Notes: generated from the letters alone by a model not told the origin. Positions 15,473 to 24,538 are shown, numbered from the stretch's first letter. The stretch: 64,000 bases of DNA from Paludibacteraceae bacterium (GCA_017551675.1 JAFZLC010000010.1:54618-118617), one strand, 5' to 3'. Numbers and translations: made by a program.

Positions 15473-17224
15473 TTATTTCACAGAAATAGAGTAAGGCATG
15501 ATTGCCTGATTGAAATCGAGTCGTTCTATTTTGTTTAGGATCTCCATCTCACGGGAAAGGATCTCTGAATGAAACATTTTCTCATAACCAAGATGTGGCA
15601 ACTCACTCAGTTGCTCAAGTGCGCTTTTCAACTCCGGATAAGATACCACAGCATAATCATCTCCCAACTCTGACAATTTAGCCGCATAAGAGATTGCATC
15701 CTTCAGTGTACCCAACCGATCCACCAAACCTATATTCTTTGCATCAACACCACTCCACACGCGACCTTCAGCTATTTTCTCCACCTCACTCTTTTCCATG
15801 TTTCTGCCCTCCGAGCAACGAGTCAGGAAGGTATCATACACCTCAGCCACATGAGTCTGAAGAACAGCCGTCTCCGTCTCGTCCAAAGGTCGTGTGAAAT
15901 TAGATAGCAAGTCTGCATAAGGATTTGTTTTCACCACCTCATGTTTGACGCCCAATTTATTCATCAGTTTATTGACATTCGGAATAACTCCAAAAACACC
16001 GATGGAACCGGTTATTGTCTTCGAATCAGCATAGATATAATTAGCACCTGCCGAAAGATAATAGCCACCCGATGCTGCATAGTCGCCCATACTTACCACA
16101 ACAGGCTTCTTCTCTTTTAAAAGAGTGACTGCGCGCCATATTTGTTCTGCCCCATAAGCACTTCCACCTGGAGAATTGACACGTAAGACAACAGCTTTTA
16201 TCGTAGAATCACTTCTCAAATTATTCAATTGTGAAACCATCTTAGAAGAAGAGATACCATCCTTGTTTCCATTGTCAATCTCACCAACCATATACAACAC
16301 AGCCACCTTTTTAGGAGAAACTGAAGCTACGGTTTTCTCTATCTCCTGACTACTAAAATAATCCGTCACCGAAACAAATGGAACTTTATCGTTATCTTTC
16401 AATGAGAGCTTCGTTTTCAATAATGATTTGATCTCATCCGCATAACAGATGACATCTACCATCTTATATTCCAAAGCAACTTGTGGCGTTTGGAAAGCCA
16501 TCATCTGATTCGCAATCTCATTAAGCGAATCCTCTGATATCGAGCGAGAGTCAGAGATATCCTTTCGCACGGAGTTCCACAAAGAATGAATCAAATGTTC
16601 CGTCTGTTCACGATTCGGAGCACTCATCGAATCATTCGTATATTGTTCAGTGAATGATTTATAAGTACCCACCTTTATCACTTGCATATCCACACCCACG
16701 GTGTCGAGCAAATGTTTATAGAACATAGAGGAAGAGGCAACACCTCTGAAATCCAATACACCTTGCGGATTGATAAAAACGGAATCCGCCACAGAAGAGA
16801 CATAGTAAGCGCCTTGCGTATAAGTACCCGAATAGGCATAAATAAACTTACCTGAAGTTTTGAAATCGAGCAATGCCTTACGAATCTCCTCTAACGAAGC
16901 ATATCCGCATGACAAGACACCCGGTTTAAGATAGATTCCCTTTATACGATCATCTGTTTTTGCAGCCTTTACAGAAGAAAGAATAGATTCAAGCGAAGGT
17001 GACAATTCAACATTGGACAACAACTTAGCATAGATATCTTCCTGAGTCCTTTCCTCCATCGAACCTTCCAAAGGAATGTATAAGATGGAATTTGATGAAA
17101 CTGTGGCAGGACTTGTCGATGAATAAATCATAGCAGCTCCTATGCCAAAAAGGACAAGGAAAATGATTAATGCCGAAACAAGTATGGCACACAGACATGC
17201 AAAAAAAGACTTGACAAAACTCAT
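15473..17224 (-). CDS. sppA: signal peptide peptidase SppA, 67K type
   Basis: 583-aa membrane protease that degrades cleaved signal peptides. It has one N-terminal membrane segment (about 8-35) followed by two tandem ClpP-like S49 domains. The C-terminal domain holds NSPGGSAYGAEQIWRAV and the nucleophile region GDYAASGGYYLSAGANYIYAD; the N-terminal domain should hold the catalytic Lys. The length fits the long, two-domain type (E. coli SppA 618). It is the last gene of the minus-strand phospholipid operon, 35 bases after pssA. Confidence 0.93.
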   Translation of the reverse strand: MSFVKSFFACLCAILVSALIIFLVLFGIGAAMIYSSTSPATVSSNSILYIPLEGSMEERTQEDIYAKLLSNVELSPSLESILSSVKAAKTDDRIKGIYLKPGVLSCGYASLEEIRKALLDFKTSGKFIYAYSGTYTQGAYYVSSVADSVFINPQGVLDFRGVASSSMFYKHLLDTVGVDMQVIKVGTYKSFTEQYTNDSMSAPNREQTEHLIHSLWNSVRKDISDSRSISEDSLNEIANQMMAFQTPQVALEYKMVDVICYADEIKSLLKTKLSLKDNDKVPFVSVTDYFSSQEIEKTVASVSPKKVAVLYMVGEIDNGNKDGISSSKMVSQLNNLRSDSTIKAVVLRVNSPGGSAYGAEQIWRAVTLLKEKKPVVVSMGDYAASGGYYLSAGANYIYADSKTITGSIGVFGVIPNVNKLMNKLGVKHEVVKTNPYADLLSNFTRPLDETETAVLQTHVAEVYDTFLTRCSEGRNMEKSEVEKIAEGRVWSGVDAKNIGLVDRLGTLKDAISYAAKLSELGDDYAVVSYPELKSALEQLSELPHLGYEKMFHSEILSREMEILNKIERLDFNQAIMPYSISVK

Positions 17225-17240
17225 AATCGTATTGTTAGTA

Positions 17241-17255
17241 TAAAACTCACCTATA
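17241..17255 (-). repeat. possible half copy of the interspersed hairpin unit
   Basis: Minus-strand ATATAGGTGAGTTTTA between pssA and sppA matches the first 9-10 bases of the repeat unit, but the pairing arm is missing. It may be a decayed copy or chance. Confidence 0.3.
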
Positions 17256-17259
17256 TGTT

Positions 17260-17979
17260 TTACGCCTTATATGCTGTAATGACAGACAAAAGGATATAGA
17301 ACAAAATAATGAATGCGAAAGCGCCCAATTGGAAGATAGCTAACAAGAGTGCTGAACCAATAAGGAAACAAAAGCGAACCTTGTTGTCTTTCCATGTAAA
17401 GTTCTTAAATTTCAATGAGAACATTGGAATCTCTGCCACCAACAAATATGAAAAGATGGCAACTAAAACCAACATCACTGGAAGACTAGACAAGATAGGA
17501 GCTGTCAGTCTTGGCAAATAATCTGGAATCAAGAAAGATGGCATCATTGAATCTGAAGTAGATACCAACGCTGCAAAGAAAATTGCATTTGCTGGTGTCG
17601 CCAACCCAATAAAAGAGGAGGTCTGACGCTCATCCACATTAAACTTGGCCAATCTTAAAGCAGAGAAAACCGTCAAGAAGAAGGCAAGAAACATAACCCA
17701 GTTATTGTCAGATATAATATCAAGATGTTTGAAAACGATAACACCTGGCACAAATCCAAAACTAATCATATCCGCCAAAGAATCCAACTGCATTCCAATT
17801 GGAGAGGAGGTATGAAGGAATCGTGCTGCCATTCCATCAAAGAAATCAAATAGGCCAGCTAATAAAATGAAGATTAACGCCCAAAAGAAAAATCCATGAA
17901 ATGCAAAGAAAGAAGCCACACATCCAGAAAATAGATTCATGCATGTGATAGCATTTGGAATATACTTTTTGATTCCCAT
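17260..17979 (-). CDS. pssA: CDP-diacylglycerol-serine O-phosphatidyltransferase
   Basis: 239-aa inner-membrane enzyme that joins CDP-diacylglycerol and serine to make phosphatidylserine. The CDP-alcohol phosphotransferase motif D-x2-DG-x2-AR-x8-G-x3-D-x3-D is perfect: FDFFDGMAARF ... PIGMQLDSLADMISFG (around residues 44-70). About six to eight membrane segments are present. It belongs to the Bacillus-type (subclass II) membrane PssA. It starts 3 bases after psd, whose product is the next enzyme in the pathway. Confidence 0.95.
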   Translation of the reverse strand: MGIKKYIPNAITCMNLFSGCVASFFAFHGFFFWALIFILLAGLFDFFDGMAARFLHTSSPIGMQLDSLADMISFGFVPGVIVFKHLDIISDNNWVMFLAFFLTVFSALRLAKFNVDERQTSSFIGLATPANAIFFAALVSTSDSMMPSFLIPDYLPRLTAPILSSLPVMLVLVAIFSYLLVAEIPMFSLKFKNFTWKDNKVRFCFLIGSALLLAIFQLGAFAFIILFYILLSVITAYKA

Positions 17980-17982
17980 TGT

Positions 17983-18660
17983 TTATTTAGTATTATTTAA
18001 TTTAGCAATTACTGTGCGGTTACCAACAACAGACTGATGCATATTCACCATGATCTCAGCATCTAACGGAAGATATAAATCAACGCGAGAGCCAAACTTA
18101 ATGAAGCCTAACTGCTGATTGACATTACACTCAATACCCTCTTTTGCATAGGTAACAATACGACGTGCAACAGCACCAGCCACCTGTCTAACCAATATCT
18201 GAACCTTGCTCGGTGTCTCTATCACCACCGTCGAACGCTCATTTTCCGTACTGGACTTAGGCAAGTTAGCACGCATGAAATTACCATCGTTGTGCACATA
18301 ATATTTTATGGTTCCGTGTGTAGGATACCAGTTGGCATGAACATTAAAGACACTCATAAATATAGAAACCTGCATACGGCGTTCCTTGAGATATTCATCC
18401 TCCATTGTAGGTTCTATAACGACCACCGTTCCATCTGCTGGAGCAACAATCATTCCGTCTTCAAAATTTTCAAAAACTCTCTCTGGGTCTCTGAAGAAAT
18501 TAACGAGAAACAACAGTAAGACAACAGAAAATATAGAAAAATAGAATGTCCAACTAGATGCCCCCCCTCCAAAGATAATCATCAAGATTACATTCAAAGC
18601 CAAGAGAACCGCGGCCACCTTTAATAAAAATTTTTTACCTTCTTTATGTATTTTCATCAT
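17983..18660 (-). CDS. psd: phosphatidylserine decarboxylase (proenzyme)
   Basis: 225 aa. It converts phosphatidylserine to phosphatidylethanolamine using a pyruvoyl group formed by self-cleavage. The cleavage site is the Gly-Ser in FIKFGSRVDLYLP near residue 195. An N-terminal membrane region (about 13-50) is followed by the conserved IVAPADGTVV, FMSVFNVHANWYP and HNDGNFMRANLPKSSTENER segments. The size and GS motif match the short PSD-A type. The gene sits between cdsA (66 bases upstream) and pssA (3 bases downstream). A second ATG three bases in (18657) is equally possible. Confidence 0.95.
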   Translation of the reverse strand: MMKIHKEGKKFLLKVAAVLLALNVILMIIFGGGASSWTFYFSIFSVVLLLFLVNFFRDPERVFENFEDGMIVAPADGTVVVIEPTMEDEYLKERRMQVSIFMSVFNVHANWYPTHGTIKYYVHNDGNFMRANLPKSSTENERSTVVIETPSKVQILVRQVAGAVARRIVTYAKEGIECNVNQQLGFIKFGSRVDLYLPLDAEIMVNMHQSVVGNRTVIAKLNNTK

Positions 18661-18726
18661 GATACAAATTATACAACAAAAATAATATTTTTTTCTTTTA
18701 TTCTGTTATGATTACATTTAAATATA

Positions 18727-19548
18727 TTAACAATTCACCAAGAGGAATGCAACCATGCATAGTGCTGGTGCAGCCATAAGTGCACTGTCAAAACGATCCA
18801 ACAATCCTCCATGTCCTGGAAGGAATACTCCTGAATCCTTCACACCGAGACTTCTCTTCATCATAGATTCTACTAAATCACCCAATACACCAAAGGCAAA
18901 AATCATGACAGAAATGCTTACCCATGATATCCATGTGAAAGGAAGAAAATTCGTATAGTAGAAAATCGTGGCAATCAACACCGTAAAGAGAAAGCCTCCA
19001 AACAATCCTTCCCAAGTCTTCTTTGGTGAAATACGTTCAAACATTTTATGTTTACCAAAACAAACTCCCGACAAATAGGCGCCTGTGTCTGATGCCCAAA
19101 TAATAATGAAGAAGGCGATTAACAAATTAACACCAAATGGTGACTTTGACTCAACAATTGCCATCAAGGAGAATGGCAAAGCCACATATAAAATACCTAA
19201 CAATGAAAGTGCCATGTTCAACAATGGGTTCTTCTTATTTCGAAACAACTCCACAATCATTATAATAGATACATAGATAAAATCAAGTATCAACCATGTT
19301 TCATCTCCTCCGTAGAAAAACACATAAAAGACGGTGGAAAACAATAGTGCACCTCCGACAACTGACAAAGGAACCAATACTGACACATTCTCCTCTTTGT
19401 TTATCAAAGCATAAAACTCTCTCAATCCAAAAATGACAAGCAATAAAAACAATGCTCCGAAATAAAAATCAGACATCCAAATGCATCCTATCATGACAGC
19501 TACGAACAGTGCGCCCGACAGAAATCTAGTTATTAAATTTTTTATCAT
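18727..19548 (-). CDS. cdsA: phosphatidate cytidylyltransferase (CDP-DAG synthase)
   Basis: 273-aa polytopic membrane enzyme that makes CDP-diacylglycerol from phosphatidate and CTP, the precursor used by PssA. The PROSITE-type signature is complete near the C-terminus: MMKRSLGVKDSGVFLPGHGG followed by LLDRFDS. About eight membrane segments are present. It lies 23 bases after the large coiled-coil gene and upstream of psd, so all three steps to phosphatidylethanolamine are on one transcript. Confidence 0.95.
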   Translation of the reverse strand: MIKNLITRFLSGALFVAVMIGCIWMSDFYFGALFLLLVIFGLREFYALINKEENVSVLVPLSVVGGALLFSTVFYVFFYGGDETWLILDFIYVSIIMIVELFRNKKNPLLNMALSLLGILYVALPFSLMAIVESKSPFGVNLLIAFFIIIWASDTGAYLSGVCFGKHKMFERISPKKTWEGLFGGFLFTVLIATIFYYTNFLPFTWISWVSISVMIFAFGVLGDLVESMMKRSLGVKDSGVFLPGHGGLLDRFDSALMAAPALCMVAFLLVNC

Positions 19549-19571
19549 ACCTTAAATAATATATTACTACA

Positions 19572-22500
19572 TTAGAATCCATCCTCAGAGGAGAAGTCAT
19601 CCACATCGGCATCCTCTGCGTCAGAATTTTTCTTCTTCTTTTTCTTTTTACGTTCCTTTTTCGTCTCTTCCGCTCCTGCATTATCCGACTCTCCTACACT
19701 CTGATCAGCCTCTTCGCTAGCCGATGGCTTTGGCGACTCGACAGGTGCTGGCGGCGGAGTAGGTTCTGAAGATTGACTACTCATATCGTCGTTGAGCAGA
19801 TTCTCTACCTCCTGCTCTTGTTCTTTCTTCTTACGAGACTTCTTCGATTTCTTGGTTTGAACCTCCTCTTCTGCCACTTCTGCTGGCGGTGAAGATGAAG
19901 AAGGCACCTCTTGAGAAGTCGTCGGAGCTGACGGCGCCGTCTGAGTCGGTGGTCTCGATGAGACAGGCGGTGTCACACCACCTGGCAGATCAGGCATTTT
20001 AATCGACGTGGAATCGTTCGTCTTACCCTTATTTTGTTTTTGCCACTCAACATACCGAATCATCTGATCCAGATTTGTCATAGAGACAGGATCTGCCGCC
20101 ACATTGCCAGAGTGATCCAATCTGTCAACAGCACCAGTGGAATCTGCCTCGTCACTCCATATAGCAGCATCCAACGCATTATGGATACTATCACGAACGG
20201 AAGCCGAAACCGCAAAACTATCTCGTAATGCAACCAAACTGTCTTGCACACGTGCAGCACTATCCTGTACACTCTTTATAGCTATAATCGCATTCAGAGA
20301 GTCGGTCAACGCCTGCTCCTCCATCTTCAACGTATCCTTGATCAACAACGAGTCGAACGCCGATGCATCCAACTGTTCAATAATATGACGCTTGTTGGAG
20401 GTGTAGAACTTAATGCTACCCAGAGAACCCGTGAACGCACCCATACTATCCTCCTTCAACTCTGTCGGTTTAATTCTGGCAATGATAGAGCGTTGTCGAG
20501 TCTTTTTATGCTTAACCTTAATCTCACCCGTTGCCAAATATTCCAAGTTCAATTGGGTGATGACCGTATCCAAATATTCCGTCACCGGATAATATGGCAT
20601 CATTCCCGCCACAGAGTCGACAACCTTATTGAAGTCGGTGTGCCTATACTTCGTATTTCCAACCAACCTCATCACTCTTGCAGCTACCCATCGAGTCGTA
20701 TCGGTTCGATCATAGAACTTCTTCTTATGGAAATAACGGTGGTCAAAATAGTGGATGAAGAAGTCCAGTTCATACCGGAATTCAAATTTGTCTCTCACAT
20801 AAATGACGTCATTCAGATAACGACAGTTCGGAACCTTGATCTTCTGCAGAACAAACTCCTTCTTGCCCTTTCCCTTCTTTCCTTTTCCACTCTTCTCCAA
20901 CTCGTTGATATCACGGATATTCTGCAACTCCTGTTCCAACTCAGCAATTTGTTGAACCAACAGATTGGAGTCGATTTTCGAAGTCAGATGAATAACCGTA
21001 TCAACACCTTCGATATGGATGGAATCGCTTTCATTGTAATTGTAATTTGTCGAATCTCCCTCGAAATCAGGAGTCTCTTCATACATATCCTCATCCTCCA
21101 ACGGGAATCCTTCCGAGTCGAAATCCACCACTGGCTTTTGATTTTTCTTTCTGAGTCGTTCCATCACATCTGGTGGCAAGTCCGTACTATCACGTTCACC
21201 TGTAACCATATCGAAATCACCATCCAGCATCAACAAAGAATCGCGCTCCGCCTGATCTGCCATCAACATCTTCTGTTCCTGAATCTTCTTCATCATCTTT
21301 TTCTGCTTGCTGGTCAGATCCAACATGTTATCCTCAGCATCCTCCTGTTCCTGACGAAGACGTTCGGCCTCCTCCATCTCAGCCATCCTGATGGAATCCT
21401 TCTGGAGTTTCCGTTCGTATTTTTCCTTCGCACGTTCTTTCTTGTTCTCCTCTTTCTCGATTTCCTGACGGTGTTTCTCCTTTTGACCCACAATCTTCTT
21501 AGCAAGTTTGAGTGTAGCCTTTTCAACTTCCTCTCGCTCCTTGCGTATTTTCTCCTTCTCCTTTTCGTCAGCATTCTTCGAAGCCTCCAGTTCCTCCTGA
21601 CGAGCCTTCAATTCAGCCTGACGTTTTTTGTATTCTTTCAGACGTTCCTCTGATTCACGCTCTTTCTGTTCGCGCTCTCTCATGCGCTCTTGAGACTCTT
21701 TCTTTTCAGCCTCTCTGCGCTCCAACATCTCTCTCTTCTTCTCACGGAGTTGCATAGCCTTTTCTTTCTCCGCCGCTTTTCTCTCCTGTTCTTTAGCGCG
21801 TTGAGCCTGTCTCAACTCAATTTGTTTCCGTTTTTCTTCCTGACGCTTAGCTTTCAGACGATTTGCGATATCCTGTTCCTGCGTCTTATGTTGCTGTTCA
21901 CGAATACGTTCCCTCTCCTTCAACTGCTCCATGTAGGCACGCTTTTTGGCAGCAGCTTCACGCTGTTGCTGTTTACGTTGCATTTCTGCAGCACGTTGAG
22001 CGTCTTTACGTTGTTTCTCTTTCTCTTTCTGCAGACGCATTTTCTCCTGTCTAGCAAGCTTTTGCTCACGTTCACGTTGGATTCGTTCTTGTTGAGCAGC
22101 CATTTTCTGAACCTGACGTTCATGCTGTTCTGCCAAGCGGGCTTGAGCCGCCTCCTGTCGGAGTCTTGCAGCCTCTGCACGTTCTTCAGCTTTCAATCGA
22201 CGTTGTTCTTGTATCTCTTGTTGACGAAGTGCCATCGCCTCACGCTCACGCTGACGTGCCTCTTGCTCCTGCTGACGTTTCAACTTGAGTGCCTCCTGAC
22301 TTCTTCTCTGAGCCTCCTCATATTCAGCCTTTCGTTGCTCTTCCATTTCATGCTGGCGTTTACGGGCTTCATCTTGCTCCGCCTTTTTCTGAGCCCACAT
22401 TTCACGCTCCTGTTGCAAACGTTCTTGGTCACGTTTGTTTTGAGCCTCTCGAGCCTCCCTTTGTTTGGCTATGACTGCCTCATATTCTTTCTGACGACGT

Positions 22501-23315
22501 GCATTCTCCAGTTTTTCTTTCTGTCTCGCAGCTTCAATCTCCGCCTTCTTCTTGTTCCACAACTCGGTGTACTGATTCTTCATCTCCTCTTCCTGACGAA
22601 TACGCATCTCACGAGCCTTCTGCTCCAACTCAACAGCTTTCAAGTAATCCTGCATACGTTGCTCGCGATCTTCTTCCTTGCGATGCTGATTCTGGGCATC
22701 CAACTCCTCCTTCTTCTGCTCCCAAGCCTTCCGTTGCTGCTCTTTCACCTCCAACTCGCGTTGTCTGCGTACCTCACGCTGCAACTTCTCTCGCTCAGAA
22801 GCCTCAACATTCGCTTGTTGACGTTTCTGACGTTCCAACTCCTCTTGACGATGCTTCTCATCCAACTCCTTCTGCTTAGCTGCCCATCGTTCCCTATCTA
22901 TCTGCTTTAACTCAGCCTCACGACGAATACGCATCTCGCGCGCTTGTCGCTCTTGCTCAACTATTTGCTCGTACTCTTTCAGCTTTTTCGCCTGCTCAGC
23001 TTGCTCTGCCTGACGTTTGGCTTCCGTCTGCTTCTTCTGCTGCTCCCACATGGCTTTTTCCTTCTGCTTGCGTTGTTCCTCTCGCAATCTTACACGCTCC
23101 GCCTCAGTTTGCTGCGCATCCTTTTGCGAAGCTGCTTCCTCCTTCTTCCGCTCATTCTCATCTTGTGCGGCTTCCTTCTCGGCTTGTTTTCTTCCCTTTA
23201 GACGCTCCGCCCTCACCCGCTGCTCTTCGCGATAGCGATCAACATCCGTCTGTGCGTACATCATCTGTCCCGCAAGAAGGTTAAATGCAAAAAGTATGAG
23301 CAATAAGCGTTTCAA
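19572..23315 (-). CDS. giant exported coiled-coil protein with 54-residue repeats
   Basis: 1247 aa, family not recognised. A signal peptide (MKRLLLILFAFNLLAGQMMYAQ) leads into roughly 600 residues made almost only of E, K, R, Q and A, predicted as a continuous charged helix. In it, Trp recurs at residues 90, 144, 198, 253 and 307 and Tyr at 115, 224, 278 and 332, an almost exact 54-residue period. Then come an acidic linker (about 690-800), a compact folded-looking section (about 850-990, starting KIKVPNCRYLNDVIYVRDKF), a Ser/Pro-rich linker and a Lys-rich then acidic C-terminus. The start codon is TTG; it is chosen because it gives the signal peptide and is preceded by AAGGAG at 7 bases. It heads the cdsA-psd-pssA-sppA operon, so an envelope role is likely, but function is unknown. 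Confidence 0.85.
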   Translation of the reverse strand: MKRLLLILFAFNLLAGQMMYAQTDVDRYREEQRVRAERLKGRKQAEKEAAQDENERKKEEAASQKDAQQTEAERVRLREEQRKQKEKAMWEQQKKQTEAKRQAEQAEQAKKLKEYEQIVEQERQAREMRIRREAELKQIDRERWAAKQKELDEKHRQEELERQKRQQANVEASEREKLQREVRRQRELEVKEQQRKAWEQKKEELDAQNQHRKEEDREQRMQDYLKAVELEQKAREMRIRQEEEMKNQYTELWNKKKAEIEAARQKEKLENARRQKEYEAVIAKQREAREAQNKRDQERLQQEREMWAQKKAEQDEARKRQHEMEEQRKAEYEEAQRRSQEALKLKRQQEQEARQREREAMALRQQEIQEQRRLKAEERAEAARLRQEAAQARLAEQHERQVQKMAAQQERIQREREQKLARQEKMRLQKEKEKQRKDAQRAAEMQRKQQQREAAAKKRAYMEQLKERERIREQQHKTQEQDIANRLKAKRQEEKRKQIELRQAQRAKEQERKAAEKEKAMQLREKKREMLERREAEKKESQERMREREQKERESEERLKEYKKRQAELKARQEELEASKNADEKEKEKIRKEREEVEKATLKLAKKIVGQKEKHRQEIEKEENKKERAKEKYERKLQKDSIRMAEMEEAERLRQEQEDAEDNMLDLTSKQKKMMKKIQEQKMLMADQAERDSLLMLDGDFDMVTGERDSTDLPPDVMERLRKKNQKPVVDFDSEGFPLEDEDMYEETPDFEGDSTNYNYNESDSIHIEGVDTVIHLTSKIDSNLLVQQIAELEQELQNIRDINELEKSGKGKKGKGKKEFVLQKIKVPNCRYLNDVIYVRDKFEFRYELDFFIHYFDHRYFHKKKFYDRTDTTRWVAARVMRLVGNTKYRHTDFNKVVDSVAGMMPYYPVTEYLDTVITQLNLEYLATGEIKVKHKKTRQRSIIARIKPTELKEDSMGAFTGSLGSIKFYTSNKRHIIEQLDASAFDSLLIKDTLKMEEQALTDSLNAIIAIKSVQDSAARVQDSLVALRDSFAVSASVRDSIHNALDAAIWSDEADSTGAVDRLDHSGNVAADPVSMTNLDQMIRYVEWQKQNKGKTNDSTSIKMPDLPGGVTPPVSSRPPTQTAPSAPTTSQEVPSSSSPPAEVAEEEVQTKKSKKSRKKKEQEQEVENLLNDDMSSQSSEPTPPPAPVESPKPSASEEADQSVGESDNAGAEETKKERKKKKKKKNSDAEDADVDDFSSEDGF
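22221..23078 (-). repeat. coding tandem repeats, about 162 bp each (54 aa)
   Basis: Five clear and one decayed 54-residue units inside the coiled-coil gene. Each has a core of the form W-x2-KK-x-E plus charged helix, with WEQQKKQTEAK, WAAKQKELDEK, WEQKKEELDAQ, WNKKKAEIEAA and WAQKKAEQDEA at residues 90, 144, 198, 253 and 307. A sixth unit has Met361 at the Trp position. A second conserved patch, Y-x7..9-AREMRI, recurs in several units. Confidence 0.75.
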
Positions 23316-23322
23316 AATCTAT

Positions 23323-23328
23323 CTCCTT
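23323..23328 (-). promoter_or_regulatory. strong Shine-Dalgarno sequence before a TTG start
   Basis: AAGGAG on the minus strand, 7 bases before the TTG start codon of the coiled-coil gene at 23315. Strong Shine-Dalgarno motifs are rare in Bacteroidota and absent from most genes here, so this one helps fix the start. Confidence 0.6.
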
Positions 23329-23419
23329 CTAACAATTCTAACTAATTTATTCATCTTCCATCATCCACCGAAAACTTGTTTATTGTTATACTTCGTATAA
23401 AACCAAACTTTCGGAAATA

Positions 23420-23451
23420 CAAAGATATAAAAAGCAATTGGATTTAACAAT
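23420..23451 (-). promoter_or_regulatory. promoter of the coiled-coil/phospholipid operon
   Basis: Minus-strand TATCTTTG at 23427-23420 with ATTG (one mismatch to TTTG) at 23451-23448 and a 20-base spacer. The predicted leader is about 100 bases. It would drive the coiled-coil gene and probably cdsA, psd, pssA and sppA. Confidence 0.6.
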
Positions 23452-23503
23452 TATTTAGACAAACAAAATTAAGATTTTAAACTATTGACAATCAGAATAT
23501 TAA

Positions 23504-24220
23504 TTACAAAACAGCAGAATATTTCTTGATTTTTTCCATTAGTTCGCGTTCTCTTCCCCCTAAACAACGGTCAACAAGCTCATGAAATCGTGCACTGTGA
23601 TTCATCTCAACAGTGTGACTCAACTCGTGTATCAACACAAAATCAATCAACTCGGAAGGCAATATCATCAGCATCGACGAAAGGTGAATACTCTTCGTTG
23701 CAGAACAGCTTCCCCATCGTGTGCGCATCTTCATAACGCGACAATCTTGATAGCGAAATCCATGCTCCTCCGCCAACCTCGACAACCACCCTGGCAACAC
23801 TTTTTTTGCCTCGATTGTCATCGCATTCAAAATAATAGATTTCACGATGGATTGGGACTTTTCTGATTCTATATCCTCCTTCTCGGGACATCGAATGAGG
23901 AGCTTCCGTTCGTCTCTTCTCATAAACCCTAAAAACTTCTCTCCTCCATATCGTACCAACTCAACATCAAACGTGTTAGTGGACAACACCACGCCATATC
24001 CGAACACTCGCAACTTACTTCTCCGTCTCTCCAAACGGTCCCTTACCCAATCTCTTTGTGACTCGAAAAATTCCAACGCCTTTATCATCGACCCACGCGA
24101 TGGCTTCATAATCGCAACCTTCCCTTCAGACAATATCTTGACGCCATAATGCTTTATCCGAGCATTACTTCGCACCTCCATCGATCCGAACTCCTCATCT
24201 TCTATGATCATTACTCCCAT
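23504..24220 (-). CDS. YgjP-like (DUF45) zinc metallopeptidase
   Basis: 238 aa, soluble. The C-terminal part has the zinc motif in LIDFVLIHELSHTVEMNHSARFHELVDRCLGG: HELSH with the third ligand His in NHSARFHELV. It also has the family's RWGSCSATKSIHLSSMLMILP strand. This matches the YgjP/DUF45 group often called SprT- or WLM-like M48-type peptidases. Physiological substrates are not known. An alternative start is Met4 (24211). It stands alone between the coiled-coil operon promoter and tRNA-Phe. Confidence 0.85.
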   Translation of the reverse strand: MGVMIIEDEEFGSMEVRSNARIKHYGVKILSEGKVAIMKPSRGSMIKALEFFESQRDWVRDRLERRRSKLRVFGYGVVLSTNTFDVELVRYGGEKFLGFMRRDERKLLIRCPEKEDIESEKSQSIVKSIILNAMTIEAKKVLPGWLSRLAEEHGFRYQDCRVMKMRTRWGSCSATKSIHLSSMLMILPSELIDFVLIHELSHTVEMNHSARFHELVDRCLGGRERELMEKIKKYSAVL

Positions 24221-24350
24221 CCCATCTCTTTTTTTTCAAAATTAAAATATACCGATAGACAAACGGCTTGTAAAAATAACACTATTTCTCTACATTTCAG
24301 GCGGTAAGCCATGCATTTTGAAAAATTTCAGATTTTTTTCTTCTTAATTC

Positions 24351-24381
24351 TTTGTCGTTTCAAAAACTTTGTCTACCTTTG
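24351..24381 (+). promoter_or_regulatory. promoter of tRNA-Phe
   Basis: TTTG at 24351-24354 and TACCTTTG at 24374-24381 with a 19-base spacer, a perfect Bacteroidota promoter. The predicted start is about 12 bases before the mature tRNA 5' end. Confidence 0.85.
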
Positions 24382-24400
24382 CATCCGCAAACAAAACAAT

Positions 24401-24473
24401 GGTGCCATAGCTCAATTGGTAGAGCAAAGGACTGAAAATCCTTGTGTCCCCGGTTCGATTCCTGGTGGCACCA
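24401..24473 (+). tRNA. tRNA-Phe (GAA)
   Basis: 73-base cloverleaf. The acceptor stem GGTGCCA pairs with TGGCACC, the D-arm is GCTC/GAGC, the anticodon stem is AAGGA/TCCTT with loop CTGAAAA (anticodon GAA), and the T-arm is CCCGG-TTCGATT-CCTGG. The discriminator is A. The 3' CCA is not encoded. It has its own promoter and terminator, so it is a single-gene unit. Confidence 0.96.
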
Positions 24474-24477
24474 CAGA

Positions 24478-24509
24478 AGAGAGTCAACAAAATTGACTCT
24501 CTTTTTTTA
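24478..24509 (+). terminator. terminator of tRNA-Phe
   Basis: Perfect 10-bp stem AGAGAGTCAA / TTGACTCTCT with a 5-base loop and a run of seven T. Confidence 0.92.
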
Positions 24510-24538
24510 TCTGCCTACGACATCTTCGCATAGAGAAA

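Noticed and set aside
20244..22910. Long plus-strand open frames (469 and 406 codons) opposite the coiled-coil gene
   Set aside because: They are antisense shadows of a Lys/Glu/Gln/Arg-rich coding sequence; their Leu/Phe/Ser-rich translation has no domain and no start signals.
23316..23503. Possible small gene between the coiled-coil and YgjP-like genes
   Set aside because: No frame longer than about 20 codons with a start is present; the stretch holds the operon promoter and leader.
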